Assembly (NCBI RefSeq): GCF_036881715.1
Contig: NZ_JBAKBF010000001.1
Span: 434,001 to 498,000, forward strand
DNA from: Pannonibacter anstelovis
Lineage (GTDB): Bacteria; Pseudomonadota; Alphaproteobacteria; Rhizobiales; Stappiaceae
DNA length: 64,000 nucleotides
Direction: 5' to 3'
Program-made: the position numbers and the translations under genes
The notes under the pieces: generated by a model
What the model was told of the DNA's origin: nothing
Databases searched by the model: none
What the model saw: the letters and a program-made list of their open reading frames with translations, nothing else
Shown: positions 52,251 to 61,075 of the stretch, in pieces
Position numbering within the stretch: position 1 is the first letter of the stretch
Layout: each line of letters begins with the position of its first letter

Positions 52251-53954
52251 TCAAAGGCTGGGCATCAGGTCCAGCAGGTGCCGGGCATAGGGGCTGGCAG
52301 GAGCGGTGAAGAGCTGTTCGGTCTCCGCTTCTTCGACAATCAGCCCCTCCTTCATCACGATCACCCGGTCGCACATCTGGCGCACCACCGGCAGGTCATG
52401 GCTGATGAAAAGCACCGTGAGATCCAGCGCATCACGCAGGTCCTTCAACAGGTTCAGGATCTGCGCCTGGATCGACACATCAAGCGCCGAGGTCGGCTCG
52501 TCGCAGATGAGAAACCGGGGCCGCGTAGCGAGCGCACGGGCAATGGCGATCCGCTGGCGCTGGCCACCGGAAAACTCATGCGGATACTTGTCCGCCGCAG
52601 CCGCCCCAAGCCCAACCGCTTCCAGCAGATCCGCCACGATCCTGCGCCGCTCGGCAGATGACGTGGCAAGGCCATGATGGGTCAGCGGCTCGGCAATGAT
52701 GCGCCCTGTGCTCATGCGCGGATTGAGCGAGGAATACGGGTCCTGGAAGATCATCTGCACCTGCTGACGCAGCGCCCTGTCTTCCGCCCGGCTCGCCGCC
52801 CCGCCCACGGTCTTGCCATCAAAGGTGATGCTCCCGGAGGTAGGCCGGTAGATCTGCACAAGCATACGGGCGAGCGAAGACTTGCCACAGCCGGATTCGC
52901 CCACCAGCCCCAGCACCTCCCCTTGCCGGATATCAAGGCTGACGCCGCGCACCGCCTCGAAATAGCGCCGGTTGGAGGGCAGCAGCGCCGCCTTGGTCTG
53001 GAAGCGCAGGCGCACATCCCGAACCTCGATGAGGGGCTTTGCATCAACAGCCCTGCTGCCGGCCTCCCGCCCTTCCGTCAGCCATTGCAGCGCCGGGCTG
53101 CGGTCTGTGCTGAGCGGCGCGTCCTCCGCCTGCGGCGGATAGGTCAGGCGCGGGAAACGGTCCAGCTTGCGGTCGCCGCGCGGCACCGCGCCGATGAGGC
53201 TGCGGGTGTAGGGATGGGCAGGCGCATCAATGATCTGCCGCACCGGACCGCTCTCCACCACCTCGCCCCGGTACATCACCACCACCCGGTCTGCCGTGCC
53301 GGAGATGACCCCCATGTCGTGGGTGACGAGAATGACGCCGATGCCCCGCTCCTTCACCAGCTTGCGGATGAGATCAAGGATTTGCGCCTGTACGGACACA
53401 TCCAGCGCCGTCGTCGGTTCATCAGCGATGATCAGATCAGGGTCTGAACACAGCGCCAGCGCAATCACAACACGCTGCCGCATGCCGCCGGAGAACTGAT
53501 GCGGATAGGCCATGATCCGCTCTGCCGGACTGGCAATGCCCACTTGCTCCAGCAGGCCGATGGCCTTCTCCCGCGCGTCCCCCTCGCTCATGGGCTGGTG
53601 AATGCGGATTGTCTCGATCAGTTGGGCGCCCACCGTCATCAGAGGATTAAGACTGGTGAGCGGGTCCTGAAAGATCATCGAGATGCGCTTGCCGCGAAGG
53701 CGGCGCATGATCTTTTCGCTGGCCGGATCGATCGCCTCACCGTCAAAGCGGATTTCGCCAGCCGTCACCCGGCCCGGCGCTTCCAGAAGACCCATCACGG
53801 CGCTGCCGATGGTGGACTTGCCCGCACCGGACTCGCCGACGATGCCAACGATCTCGCCGCGCCCAACCTCGAGGCTGACATTCTGCACGGCCACAAAGGT
53901 GCCGAGGGGCTGCGGGTATTCCACCCTCATGCCGGAAATGGAGAGCAAGGACAT
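52251..53954 (-). CDS. Oligopeptide-type ABC transporter ATPase with two ABC domains (GsiA-like)
   Basis: A 567-residue protein with two fused ATPase domains. Walker A motifs are GESGAGKST near residue 40 and GESGCGKSS near residue 356. ABC signatures are FSGGMRQRV near residue 160 and FSGGQRQRI near residue 470, each followed by Walker B (LIIADEPTTALD; LICDEPTSALD) and an oligo_HPY tail (HPYTRSLIGAVP; SPYARHLLDLMP). The two subunits DppD and DppF are thus in one chain, as in GsiA. It energises the permeases encoded just upstream. The substrate could be a peptide, sugar derivative or other solute. Confidence 0.9.
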   Translation of the reverse strand: MSLLSISGMRVEYPQPLGTFVAVQNVSLEVGRGEIVGIVGESGAGKSTIGSAVMGLLEAPGRVTAGEIRFDGEAIDPASEKIMRRLRGKRISMIFQDPLTSLNPLMTVGAQLIETIRIHQPMSEGDAREKAIGLLEQVGIASPAERIMAYPHQFSGGMRQRVVIALALCSDPDLIIADEPTTALDVSVQAQILDLIRKLVKERGIGVILVTHDMGVISGTADRVVVMYRGEVVESGPVRQIIDAPAHPYTRSLIGAVPRGDRKLDRFPRLTYPPQAEDAPLSTDRSPALQWLTEGREAGSRAVDAKPLIEVRDVRLRFQTKAALLPSNRRYFEAVRGVSLDIRQGEVLGLVGESGCGKSSLARMLVQIYRPTSGSITFDGKTVGGAASRAEDRALRQQVQMIFQDPYSSLNPRMSTGRIIAEPLTHHGLATSSAERRRIVADLLEAVGLGAAAADKYPHEFSGGQRQRIAIARALATRPRFLICDEPTSALDVSIQAQILNLLKDLRDALDLTVLFISHDLPVVRQMCDRVIVMKEGLIVEEAETEQLFTAPASPYARHLLDLMPSL

Positions 53955-53967
53955 GGAAGGCCTCCGG

Positions 53968-54900
53968 TCAGCGCAGCTTGGGGTCGAGGACGTCGCGCAG
54001 CCAGTCCCCCACGAGGTTGACCGACAGCACCAGCAGCGCCAGCGTCATGCCCGGAAACACCACCAGCCAGCGCTCGCCGGAGAACAGGAAGTTGTTGCCG
54101 ATGCGGATCAGGGTGCCGAGCGAGGGCTCGGAGGCCGGAATGCCGACGCCGAGGAAGCTCAGCGTCGCCTCACCCAGCACGGCAACACCGAGATTGATGG
54201 TGGCAATCACCAGCACCGGGCCCATGACGTTGGGCAGGATGTGGCGCACGAGGATCAGCGGCGCGGAAATGCCTGTCACCTGCGCCGCCAGCACATAGTC
54301 CTTGTTGCGCTGAACCAGCGTCGAGGCACGCACCGTGCGGGCCACCTGCGGCCAGATCGACAGGCTGAGCGCAAAGATGATGACGAAGACGGCAAGCTGA
54401 TCGTGCTGCTCCGGCGGCAGGATGCCCCGGCTGACGCCATCCACCAGCAGCGCCACCATGATGGCCGGAAAGGTCATCTGGATATCGACAACGCGCATCA
54501 CGATGGCATCCGTCAGCCCGCCGAAATAACCGGCGAGCAGCCCGAACAGGAGGCCGAAAAAGACAGCAGTTGCCACCGAAACACCGCCGACCATCAGCGA
54601 CGTGCGGGTGCCGTAAAGCAGTGCGGAGAAGAGATCGCGGCCCTGATCGTCAGTTCCCAGCAGAAACTCGGGGCTGCCGCCCTCGTGCCAGACCGGCGGC
54701 AGAAGCGAGTTGAGAAGGTCGAGCGAGGCAATGTCGAACGGATCATGCGGGGCAATCAGGGGCGCTGCGATGGCAGCAAGGATCATGACCCCGCCGATCA
54801 GAGCAGCCAGAACCGTCAGCGGTGAAGCCAGAAAGCGGTAGAGCACCGGGCGCCGGGCGACCCAAAGGCGCAGACCGGAGGGTGTGGCAGAATCAGGCAT
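53968..54900 (-). CDS. ABC transporter permease (DppC type)
   Basis: A 310-residue membrane protein with about six membrane segments. GTDDQGRDLFSALLYGTRTSLMVG is the typical DppC block after the first segment, and the EAA loop near residue 205 (AAQVTGISAPLILVRHILPN) binds the ATPase. ATG 54900 begins the usual polar N-terminus; the frame to 54948 overlaps dppB. It lies 13 bases before the ATPase gene. Confidence 0.9.
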   Translation of the reverse strand: MPDSATPSGLRLWVARRPVLYRFLASPLTVLAALIGGVMILAAIAAPLIAPHDPFDIASLDLLNSLLPPVWHEGGSPEFLLGTDDQGRDLFSALLYGTRTSLMVGGVSVATAVFFGLLFGLLAGYFGGLTDAIVMRVVDIQMTFPAIMVALLVDGVSRGILPPEQHDQLAVFVIIFALSLSIWPQVARTVRASTLVQRNKDYVLAAQVTGISAPLILVRHILPNVMGPVLVIATINLGVAVLGEATLSFLGVGIPASEPSLGTLIRIGNNFLFSGERWLVVFPGMTLALLVLSVNLVGDWLRDVLDPKLR

Positions 54901-54910
54901 CCGTTTCCCC

Positions 54911-55882
54911 TCAGCTGGCGCTGGCGCGCAGGCGCGGATCAACCGCATAGTAAAGCAGGTCCACCACCAGGTTGACCGTCACGAAGATCACCGCCACCAG
55001 CAGCAGGTAGGTGGAGATGACAGGGATATCGACCGTCGAAATAGCTTGCAGAAACAGAAGGCCGATGCCCGGCCACTGGAACACGCTCTCGGTGATGATG
55101 CCGAAAGCGATGATCGAGCCGAACTGCAGCCCGGCAATGGTCATCACCGGCACCAGCGTGTTCTTCAGCGCATGGCGGAAGTGGATGCGCCGTGCAGGAA
55201 GGCCGCGTGCCTTGGCAAAGCGGATGAAGTCCATGCGCATCACCTCTAGCATTTCTGCCCGCACGAGGCGCATGATGAACGTGAGCTGGAACAGGCCCAG
55301 AGTGAAGGCCGGAAGGATGATGGAGAGCCAGCCCGAACGGGTCAGAAGCCCGGTGGTCCAGAAACCGAGATCCAACGTCTCGCCGCGGCCAAAGGTCGGC
55401 AAGAGGTTCAGCTCCACGCCGAAATAGACCATCAGCATCAGTCCGACAAAGAAGGTGGGCATCGAAATACCGGCGAGCGAAAAGATCATGATCACCCGCG
55501 CAAGCCAGCTGTCCGGCTTCAGCCCCGCCAGAACGCCGAGCGGAATGCCCAGCGCCAGCGCCAGCGAGAAGGCAATGACGCTGAGCTCGATGGAGGCCGG
55601 AAGCCGGTCGGCAATGAGGTGGCTGACCGGTTGCCCCATCTGATAGGACAGTCCGAATTCGCCCTGCACGACCCGGCCAATGAAATGGCCGAACTGGACC
55701 AGCACCGGATCATTCAAGCCCAGTGCCTCGCGCAGCGCTGCCCGGTCGGCAAGGCTCGTTTCCTCGCTGACAAGCTGCGACACAGGATCGCCCAGATAGC
55801 GGAACATGAAGAAGGCCACCAGCGCCACCACCAGCAGCACGATACCTGCCTGAAACAGGCGGCGGAGCATGTAGAAGATCAT
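54911..55882 (-). CDS. ABC transporter permease (DppB type)
   Basis: A 323-residue membrane protein with about six membrane segments. The first segment and FRYLGDPVSQLVSEETSLADR, the block GEFGLSYQMGQPVSHLIADRLPASIELS, and the EAA loop RFAKARGLPARRIHFRHALKN match DppB. It pairs with the DppC-type permease encoded 10 bases downstream and is 66 bases after the binding-protein gene. The ribosome site before ATG 55882 is weak; an ATG at 55870 is also in frame. Confidence 0.9.
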   Translation of the reverse strand: MIFYMLRRLFQAGIVLLVVALVAFFMFRYLGDPVSQLVSEETSLADRAALREALGLNDPVLVQFGHFIGRVVQGEFGLSYQMGQPVSHLIADRLPASIELSVIAFSLALALGIPLGVLAGLKPDSWLARVIMIFSLAGISMPTFFVGLMLMVYFGVELNLLPTFGRGETLDLGFWTTGLLTRSGWLSIILPAFTLGLFQLTFIMRLVRAEMLEVMRMDFIRFAKARGLPARRIHFRHALKNTLVPVMTIAGLQFGSIIAFGIITESVFQWPGIGLLFLQAISTVDIPVISTYLLLVAVIFVTVNLVVDLLYYAVDPRLRASAS

Positions 55883-55948
55883 TGCGCCGAGAATCCCGGT
55901 TGCGCCACGGCATCCGGTAGCCGGATGCCGCAGCTTTTGGCAGCAAGC

Positions 55949-57580
55949 TTACTGCCCGATGGTCACGTGGCGCCAGTCGAAGACGTTGTCGGCGCGGCGC
56001 TCCAGCTTGACGTTCTTGCCCGCACCCCATGCAGCCCAGGTCTGGTGCAGCGGCACATAGGCCACATCCTTCGTGGTGATGGTCCAGGCCTCGCGGATCA
56101 GCGCATTGCGCTTGTCCTGATCGGCTTCCTTCAGGATCTCGCCTGCCAGCCGGTCCACTTCCGGATTGCAGTAACCGGCGAAGTTGGACTTGCCAGCGAC
56201 GATCTTCGTCAGGTCGTCCTTGTCCCACAGGGGCCGGTCCGGCGAAACGCGCGGGCACATGTGCAAGGAGTAGAGCGCGATGTGGCTGTCGAGGCTGGCC
56301 GGTGTTGTACCCAGCATCGCAAGACCGAAGTCCATGTTTGGCGCAGTGATGGATTCCAGATACTTGGCACGCGGCTGCACGTTCGGCTTGGCCTTGATGC
56401 CCACTTTCGCCAGCATGGAGGAAATGGCAAGGCAGGTCGCCTCGTCATTCACATACATGTCGTTGGAGCACTGATAGGTCATGGTGAAGCCATCTGGATA
56501 ACCAGCTTCCGCCAGCAGCGCCTTGGCCTTCTCCGGATCATAGTCCAGCCGCTTGATCTCGTCCGTGTAACCGTTGACGCCCGGCGCCACCATCAGGGCG
56601 GCAGGGGTGGTCTGGCCGCGCATGATCTTGTCACGGATGGTGTTGATGTCGATGGCCCGGTAGATGGCCTCACGCACGCGCACGTCCTTCAGCGGATTGA
56701 CACCCTCAAGGCCAGAGCCCGGCAGCGTCTCCTTCCACTGGTTCATGGACAGATACATGGTGCGCACTTCCGGGCCAGCTGCAACCTGCGTATTGGGAGC
56801 AGCCTCGAGGCGCGGAATGTCCTGCACCGGAATGGGGAACACCACATCCAGCTGACCGGCCAGAAGCCCTGCAACGCGGGTCGCCGGGTTCGGTACCGGG
56901 GTGTAGGTCACCTTGTCCACGTTGCCTGTCTTTGCGGCGGCACCCCACCACTGCGGATAAGCCTCAAGCACGGTGCGCACGCCCGGCTCACGCGCCACCA
57001 GCTTGTAGGGGCCGGTGCCGTTCTCATGCAGGGTCGCGTAATTCTCAGTGTCCCCGCCCTTCTGCGGCGGCGCCACCTTGTTCGCCTCGGACCAGGACTT
57101 GGACATGATGTACCAGTTGGCCCAGGTGAAGTTCAGGATCGGGTTCGGTTCCTTTGTAATGAAATCGACCGTGTGATCATCCACCTTGACGATCTCGACA
57201 CCAGCCGGAAGGCGGTTCTTGAAGTCGGACGAGCCGGAGCGCACGCGCTCGGCGGAGTAGATCACGTCATCTGCGGTAAAGGGGCTGCCGTCATGGAAGG
57301 TCACGCCCTTGCGCAGATGGAAGCGCCACTGGGTGGGCGACAGCATTTCCCAGCTTTCGGCCAGCGCCGGTTCAAGCTTCAGGTCAGGCGTGCGGCGCAC
57401 GAGGCCTTCATAGACGTTGCCCAGGAAGCCGGAGGTGAACACCTCTTCCACCGCATAGGGGTCCATGGACACCAGATCGCCCTGCGAGGCAAAGCGAAGC
57501 TCCGCCGCCTGCGCCGCCGCTGCAAAGGACAGTAAAACGGAAGAGGAAAGCAGCAGCGCTGCGCGTTTCGCCTGTGTCAT
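55949..57580 (-). CDS. ABC transporter substrate-binding protein, family 5 (DppA/OppA-like)
   Basis: A 543-residue periplasmic binding protein with a Sec signal peptide (cleavage after AAQA near residue 25). Family-5 blocks are EVFTSGFLGNVYEGLVRRTPDLKL-like start, SPTQWRFHLRKGVTFHDGSPFTADDVIYS, NGTGPYKLVAREPG, and the C-terminal WTITTKDVAYVPLHQ. The family binds peptides, but also opines, sugars and other solutes. It leads the dppBC-ATPase genes and is 132 bases downstream of the SorC-type regulator gene. ATG 57580 begins the signal peptide. Confidence 0.9.
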   Translation of the reverse strand: MTQAKRAALLLSSSVLLSFAAAAQAAELRFASQGDLVSMDPYAVEEVFTSGFLGNVYEGLVRRTPDLKLEPALAESWEMLSPTQWRFHLRKGVTFHDGSPFTADDVIYSAERVRSGSSDFKNRLPAGVEIVKVDDHTVDFITKEPNPILNFTWANWYIMSKSWSEANKVAPPQKGGDTENYATLHENGTGPYKLVAREPGVRTVLEAYPQWWGAAAKTGNVDKVTYTPVPNPATRVAGLLAGQLDVVFPIPVQDIPRLEAAPNTQVAAGPEVRTMYLSMNQWKETLPGSGLEGVNPLKDVRVREAIYRAIDINTIRDKIMRGQTTPAALMVAPGVNGYTDEIKRLDYDPEKAKALLAEAGYPDGFTMTYQCSNDMYVNDEATCLAISSMLAKVGIKAKPNVQPRAKYLESITAPNMDFGLAMLGTTPASLDSHIALYSLHMCPRVSPDRPLWDKDDLTKIVAGKSNFAGYCNPEVDRLAGEILKEADQDKRNALIREAWTITTKDVAYVPLHQTWAAWGAGKNVKLERRADNVFDWRHVTIGQ

Positions 57581-57712
57581 GGCCGGACCCGTCTGATTGA
57601 GATGCCCTGAGGCAACAAGGGAAGGAGCGCTATCAGTCCCAGAGGCACCAGAGCCTGTCAAGGCAACAGGCAGCCGGAAATGTCCAGGAGGCAGACAAGG
57701 CAGTGAACATGC

Positions 57713-58705
57713 TCATGCTTCAAGCTGGCCCAGCAGCCGCTGCGCTGTCAATTCATCTGTAATGACAACATCCATGTCCAGCGCCTTGAGGGTGGCACGC
57801 ATCATCTGCGTCTTCTCGCGCCCGCCGGAAATCAGCACCTTGGACTTCACCCGGTCGAGCCGGTCCAGCGGGATGGAGATGGAGCGCTCGTTCACCGGAT
57901 GAGGCACGGTTCGCCCTTCCGCATCGAGAAAATGATAAAGCACGTCACCCACAGCCCCCGCCGCCACAAGGGACTGGCGCTCGGCTTCCGACACCTGCCC
58001 CAGCCTGTAGGAGGTGGTGAGCGTCGAGATTCCGCCGCAGGAAAGCAGCGCCACATCGCAGGTCTCGGCCATCTGCAACACCTGATCAAGGCCGCAATGC
58101 TCCAGCAGCGCGTGGCGGGTCTGGACGGAATCCACCAGCGCCGGAGCGGGCACGAGGAAACCTTCGGCATCGAAGAGTTCAGCAAACTGCCAGGCGAATT
58201 CCGCCGGGTTGAAGCGCTTGGCCTGCGAGATACCGCCCAGCAGCGAGATGACGCGCACGCCTTCCAGCTGCCGCCCCTCAATGAAAGGCAGCATCTGATG
58301 CAGCGTGCGGCCCCAGCCAACGCCAACAGTCATGCGATTGGCCATGATGCCGGAGACATAGGTGCCAGCCGCAGATGCAATTGCCCGGGTCGGGTCGCCG
58401 TCAGGATCGGAGAAAGGCGCGACGATGGCCTGCCGCAGGCCGAAGCGCTCTTCCAGCTGGCGCTGCAGCTCCACCAGCGGGGCGATATCCGACTTGATGC
58501 GGATGATCACCTCGCCCCGCTTGCGGGCATCGGACAGGAGCCGCGTGATGAGAATGCGGTTCACGTCCAGCTTCTTGGCAACTTCCGACTGGGTCAGCCC
58601 CTCGACATAATAGAGCCAGGCAGCGCGGATGCGAAGCTGGCCGTGCTGGTCGGCAGGGCCGCGCTCCCGCGCTCCGTTCGTCTGGCTGCTCTGACTGTCG
58701 GACAT
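57713..58705 (-). CDS. SorC/DeoR-type sugar-binding transcriptional regulator
   Basis: A 330-residue regulator with an N-terminal HTH (RAAWLYYVEGLTQSEVAKKL, DVNRILITRLLSDARKRGEV) and a C-terminal SorC effector domain (GVGWGRTLHQMLPFIEG, VISLLGGIS, RSISIPLDRL, ISGGREKTQMMRATLKALD). SorC proteins usually sense phosphorylated sugars. The gene lies inside the run, between the E2 gene and the ABC binding-protein gene, and may control both. ATG 58705 has GGGAA about 7 bases upstream; ATG 58711 is also in frame. Confidence 0.88.
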   Translation of the reverse strand: MSDSQSSQTNGARERGPADQHGQLRIRAAWLYYVEGLTQSEVAKKLDVNRILITRLLSDARKRGEVIIRIKSDIAPLVELQRQLEERFGLRQAIVAPFSDPDGDPTRAIASAAGTYVSGIMANRMTVGVGWGRTLHQMLPFIEGRQLEGVRVISLLGGISQAKRFNPAEFAWQFAELFDAEGFLVPAPALVDSVQTRHALLEHCGLDQVLQMAETCDVALLSCGGISTLTTSYRLGQVSEAERQSLVAAGAVGDVLYHFLDAEGRTVPHPVNERSISIPLDRLDRVKSKVLISGGREKTQMMRATLKALDMDVVITDELTAQRLLGQLEA

Positions 58706-58745
58706 GGGCATTTCCCGCTATCGATGAGGAATCTTCATCACCCCA

Positions 58746-60065
58746 TCATAGGTGCTGCCGCAGGATTTTGCCAATCTGATCCGGGACTTCCACCTGCGGC
58801 ATATGCCCGGCACCCTCGATGAGGTGCAAGGCCACCTGGCCACCGGCGCGCAAGGCATGCTGCCAGGGGATGATCTCATCCTGCCGGCCCCAGATGATCC
58901 GCGCCGGAACATCGAGACGGCCCAGCGCCGCGCGCAGATCAAAGCCCTGCGTGCCATCGGGGAACAGCACATCGGCCAGCGCCATTTGCGCAGCCCTGAG
59001 GGCCGCATCCCTGCGCCCGGCCATGGCGGCCTTGGCGTAGCCATCGGTGATCATGTCCGGATTGGCAACGAGGCAGCGCAGCCAGGGCGCAAGGCTCTCG
59101 GCCCGCTGCGCCCGGCAGATGCCGGAGAGAACCTGCCCGTTGATTTCCGCCCCAAGGCCAGCAGGCGCGATCAGCGTCAGGCTCTCCACCTGCCGGGGCC
59201 TCGTGTCGGCCAGCGCCAGCGCCAGCGCGCCGCCAAGGCTGTGGCCGATCAGATGCACCTTCTCCTCGCCCGTCTGCTCCAGCGCCCGGCGCAGTTCGGC
59301 AGCGAGCGAAGCAAAGTCCGGAATGCGCAGGCGCGGCGATTTGCCATGTGAGGGCAGTTCGATCCGGATCAGCGGACGGTGCTTGAGATAGGCCTCAAGC
59401 GGCGCCCAGCTTGCTCCGTCGCTGGCAAAGCCATGGATAAGCACAACGGGAATCCCGGTGCCGCCCTTGCTGCGGGTGATGGAGAGTGGGCCGGTCTGCC
59501 ATTCGGGAGACGACGGCAATGCAGAAGCCAGCAGGACCGCTTCCGCTGTCACATCCGCCCTGCCCGCCTCAAGCGCCTTGCGCACATCCTCCCCCTGCAC
59601 GCGGCCCTGCGGACCGGAGCCGGAGAGAGAGGCAAGATCAACGCCGCCCTCACGGGCAAGGCTTCGGGCGAGTGGCGTGGCGCGCAGGCCCTGCCCCCCG
59701 CCTGCTGTTTCGCCTGCAGGCGCGGCAACGGATGCAGCGGCGGGAGCAACCGCTACAGGTTCCGGCGAAGCGGCAGGCGTTTCAACAGCAGGCGCGGCGG
59801 ATTGGTTAGGCGGCTCACCAACAGCTTCATCCTTGCCATAGAGCCAGGCGACCGTTGCGCCAATCGGCACATCCGTTCCTTCTGCAATGACATGATGCAG
59901 GAAGCCGGAGGCAGGCGCCTCCACTTCCATGGCGGCCTTGTCGGTTTCAATGTCGAAAAGCGGCGCGCCCTTCTCCACCCACTCACCGGGTGCGACATGC
60001 CAGGTGGCGAGCTTGCCGCTCGCCATATCCATGTCCACCTTCGGCATGATCACTTCATTGGGCAT
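58746..60065 (-). CDS. Acetoin-dehydrogenase-type E2: lipoyl domain fused to alpha/beta hydrolase (AcoC-like)
   Basis: A 439-residue protein with three parts: a lipoyl domain with the lipoylated Lys43 (ETDKAAMEV), an E1/E3-binding domain near residues 125-165 (RATPLARSLAREGGVDLASL), and, from about residue 205, an alpha/beta hydrolase fold (VVLIHGFASDG, nucleophile elbow GHSLGGALALA near 270, final GAGHMPQ). The classical acyltransferase domain with HxxxDG is absent, as in AcoC of acetoin dehydrogenase complexes. ATG 60065 overlaps the E1-beta stop (TGATG). Whether acetoin is the substrate is open, since other genes of an acetoin operon are missing. Confidence 0.88.
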   Translation of the reverse strand: MPNEVIMPKVDMDMASGKLATWHVAPGEWVEKGAPLFDIETDKAAMEVEAPASGFLHHVIAEGTDVPIGATVAWLYGKDEAVGEPPNQSAAPAVETPAASPEPVAVAPAAASVAAPAGETAGGGQGLRATPLARSLAREGGVDLASLSGSGPQGRVQGEDVRKALEAGRADVTAEAVLLASALPSSPEWQTGPLSITRSKGGTGIPVVLIHGFASDGASWAPLEAYLKHRPLIRIELPSHGKSPRLRIPDFASLAAELRRALEQTGEEKVHLIGHSLGGALALALADTRPRQVESLTLIAPAGLGAEINGQVLSGICRAQRAESLAPWLRCLVANPDMITDGYAKAAMAGRRDAALRAAQMALADVLFPDGTQGFDLRAALGRLDVPARIIWGRQDEIIPWQHALRAGGQVALHLIEGAGHMPQVEVPDQIGKILRQHL

Positions 60066-61075
60066 CACACACGCCCCTTCGCCAGCTTGCGGGCCGCATC
60101 CAGAATGTCCGGCACCTGCGGCACAACAGCCTTTTCCAGCTCGGGATTATAGGGGATCGGGCTCTCGGCCCCGCCCAGGCGGATAATCGGCGCGTCGAGG
60201 AAGTCGAACGCATCGCTTTCGGCCACCATGGCGCTGACCTCAGCACCGACGCCCAGAGTCTTCACCCCTTCATAGACGCAGACAAGCCGGCCCGTCTTGC
60301 GTACGGAAGCCAGAACCGTCTCCCGGTCCATCGGCCGCACGGTGCGCAGGTCGATCACTTCAGCGCTGATGCCTTCAGCTTCCAGCGTGGCGGCTGCCTC
60401 CAGCGCCTTATGCACCATGATGGCGGTGGCGACGATGGTGAGGTCCTTGCCCGGACGGCGGATCGCAGCCTTGCCGATCGGCGTCGTGTAATGCCCCTCC
60501 GGCACATGCCCCTTCATCTTGTAAAGGATCTTGTGCTCGAAGATCATCACCGGGTCCGGATCTTCCAGTGCTGCCAGCAACAGACCCTTGGCATCTTCCG
60601 GCGTCGAGGGTTGCACGACTTTCAGGCCCGGCACATGGCCCAGCCAGGCCTCAAGGCTCTGGGAGTGCTGCGCCGCTGCGCCCGTGCCGGAGCCAGCCGG
60701 AAAGCGCATGACCAGCGGCACGGAAACGGCGCCACCCAGCATGTAACGCAACTTGGCCGCCTGATTGACGATCTGTTCCATGGCAAGTGCGGCAAAGTCG
60801 GAGAACTGGAACTCGAAGATGGGCCGCAGACCGGTCAGCGCCGCGCCAACGGCGACACCGGCACCGCCCAATTCCGAGATGGGCGTATCCATCACCCGGT
60901 CTGTGCCGTATTTGTGCACAAGGTCGCCGGTCACCTGAAAGGCACCGCCGTAGACGCCGATGTCCTCGCCCATGAGAACGACGCGGGGATCTGAGCCCAG
61001 CGCCAGATCCATGGCTTCGCGGATGGCCTCGGCATAGGAGAGTTCGCGGAGGGGGCTCGCCGGATGCGCGTTCAT
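60065..61075 (-). CDS. 2-oxo acid/acetoin dehydrogenase E1 component, beta subunit
   Basis: A 336-residue transketolase-like beta subunit. Typical blocks are REAMDLALGSDPRVVLMGEDIG at the N-terminus, DTPISELGGAGVAVGAALTG, SHSLEAW-like region (AAQHSQSLEAWLGHVPGLKVV), and the C-terminal RTVRPMDRETVLASVRKTGR. With the alpha subunit it forms the ThDP-dependent E1 that decarboxylates or cleaves the substrate and loads the lipoyl group of E2. It overlaps the alpha gene by 4 bases and E2 by one. Similar to AcoB and to pyruvate dehydrogenase beta. Confidence 0.9.
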   Translation of the reverse strand: MNAHPASPLRELSYAEAIREAMDLALGSDPRVVLMGEDIGVYGGAFQVTGDLVHKYGTDRVMDTPISELGGAGVAVGAALTGLRPIFEFQFSDFAALAMEQIVNQAAKLRYMLGGAVSVPLVMRFPAGSGTGAAAQHSQSLEAWLGHVPGLKVVQPSTPEDAKGLLLAALEDPDPVMIFEHKILYKMKGHVPEGHYTTPIGKAAIRRPGKDLTIVATAIMVHKALEAAATLEAEGISAEVIDLRTVRPMDRETVLASVRKTGRLVCVYEGVKTLGVGAEVSAMVAESDAFDFLDAPIIRLGGAESPIPYNPELEKAVVPQVPDILDAARKLAKGRV

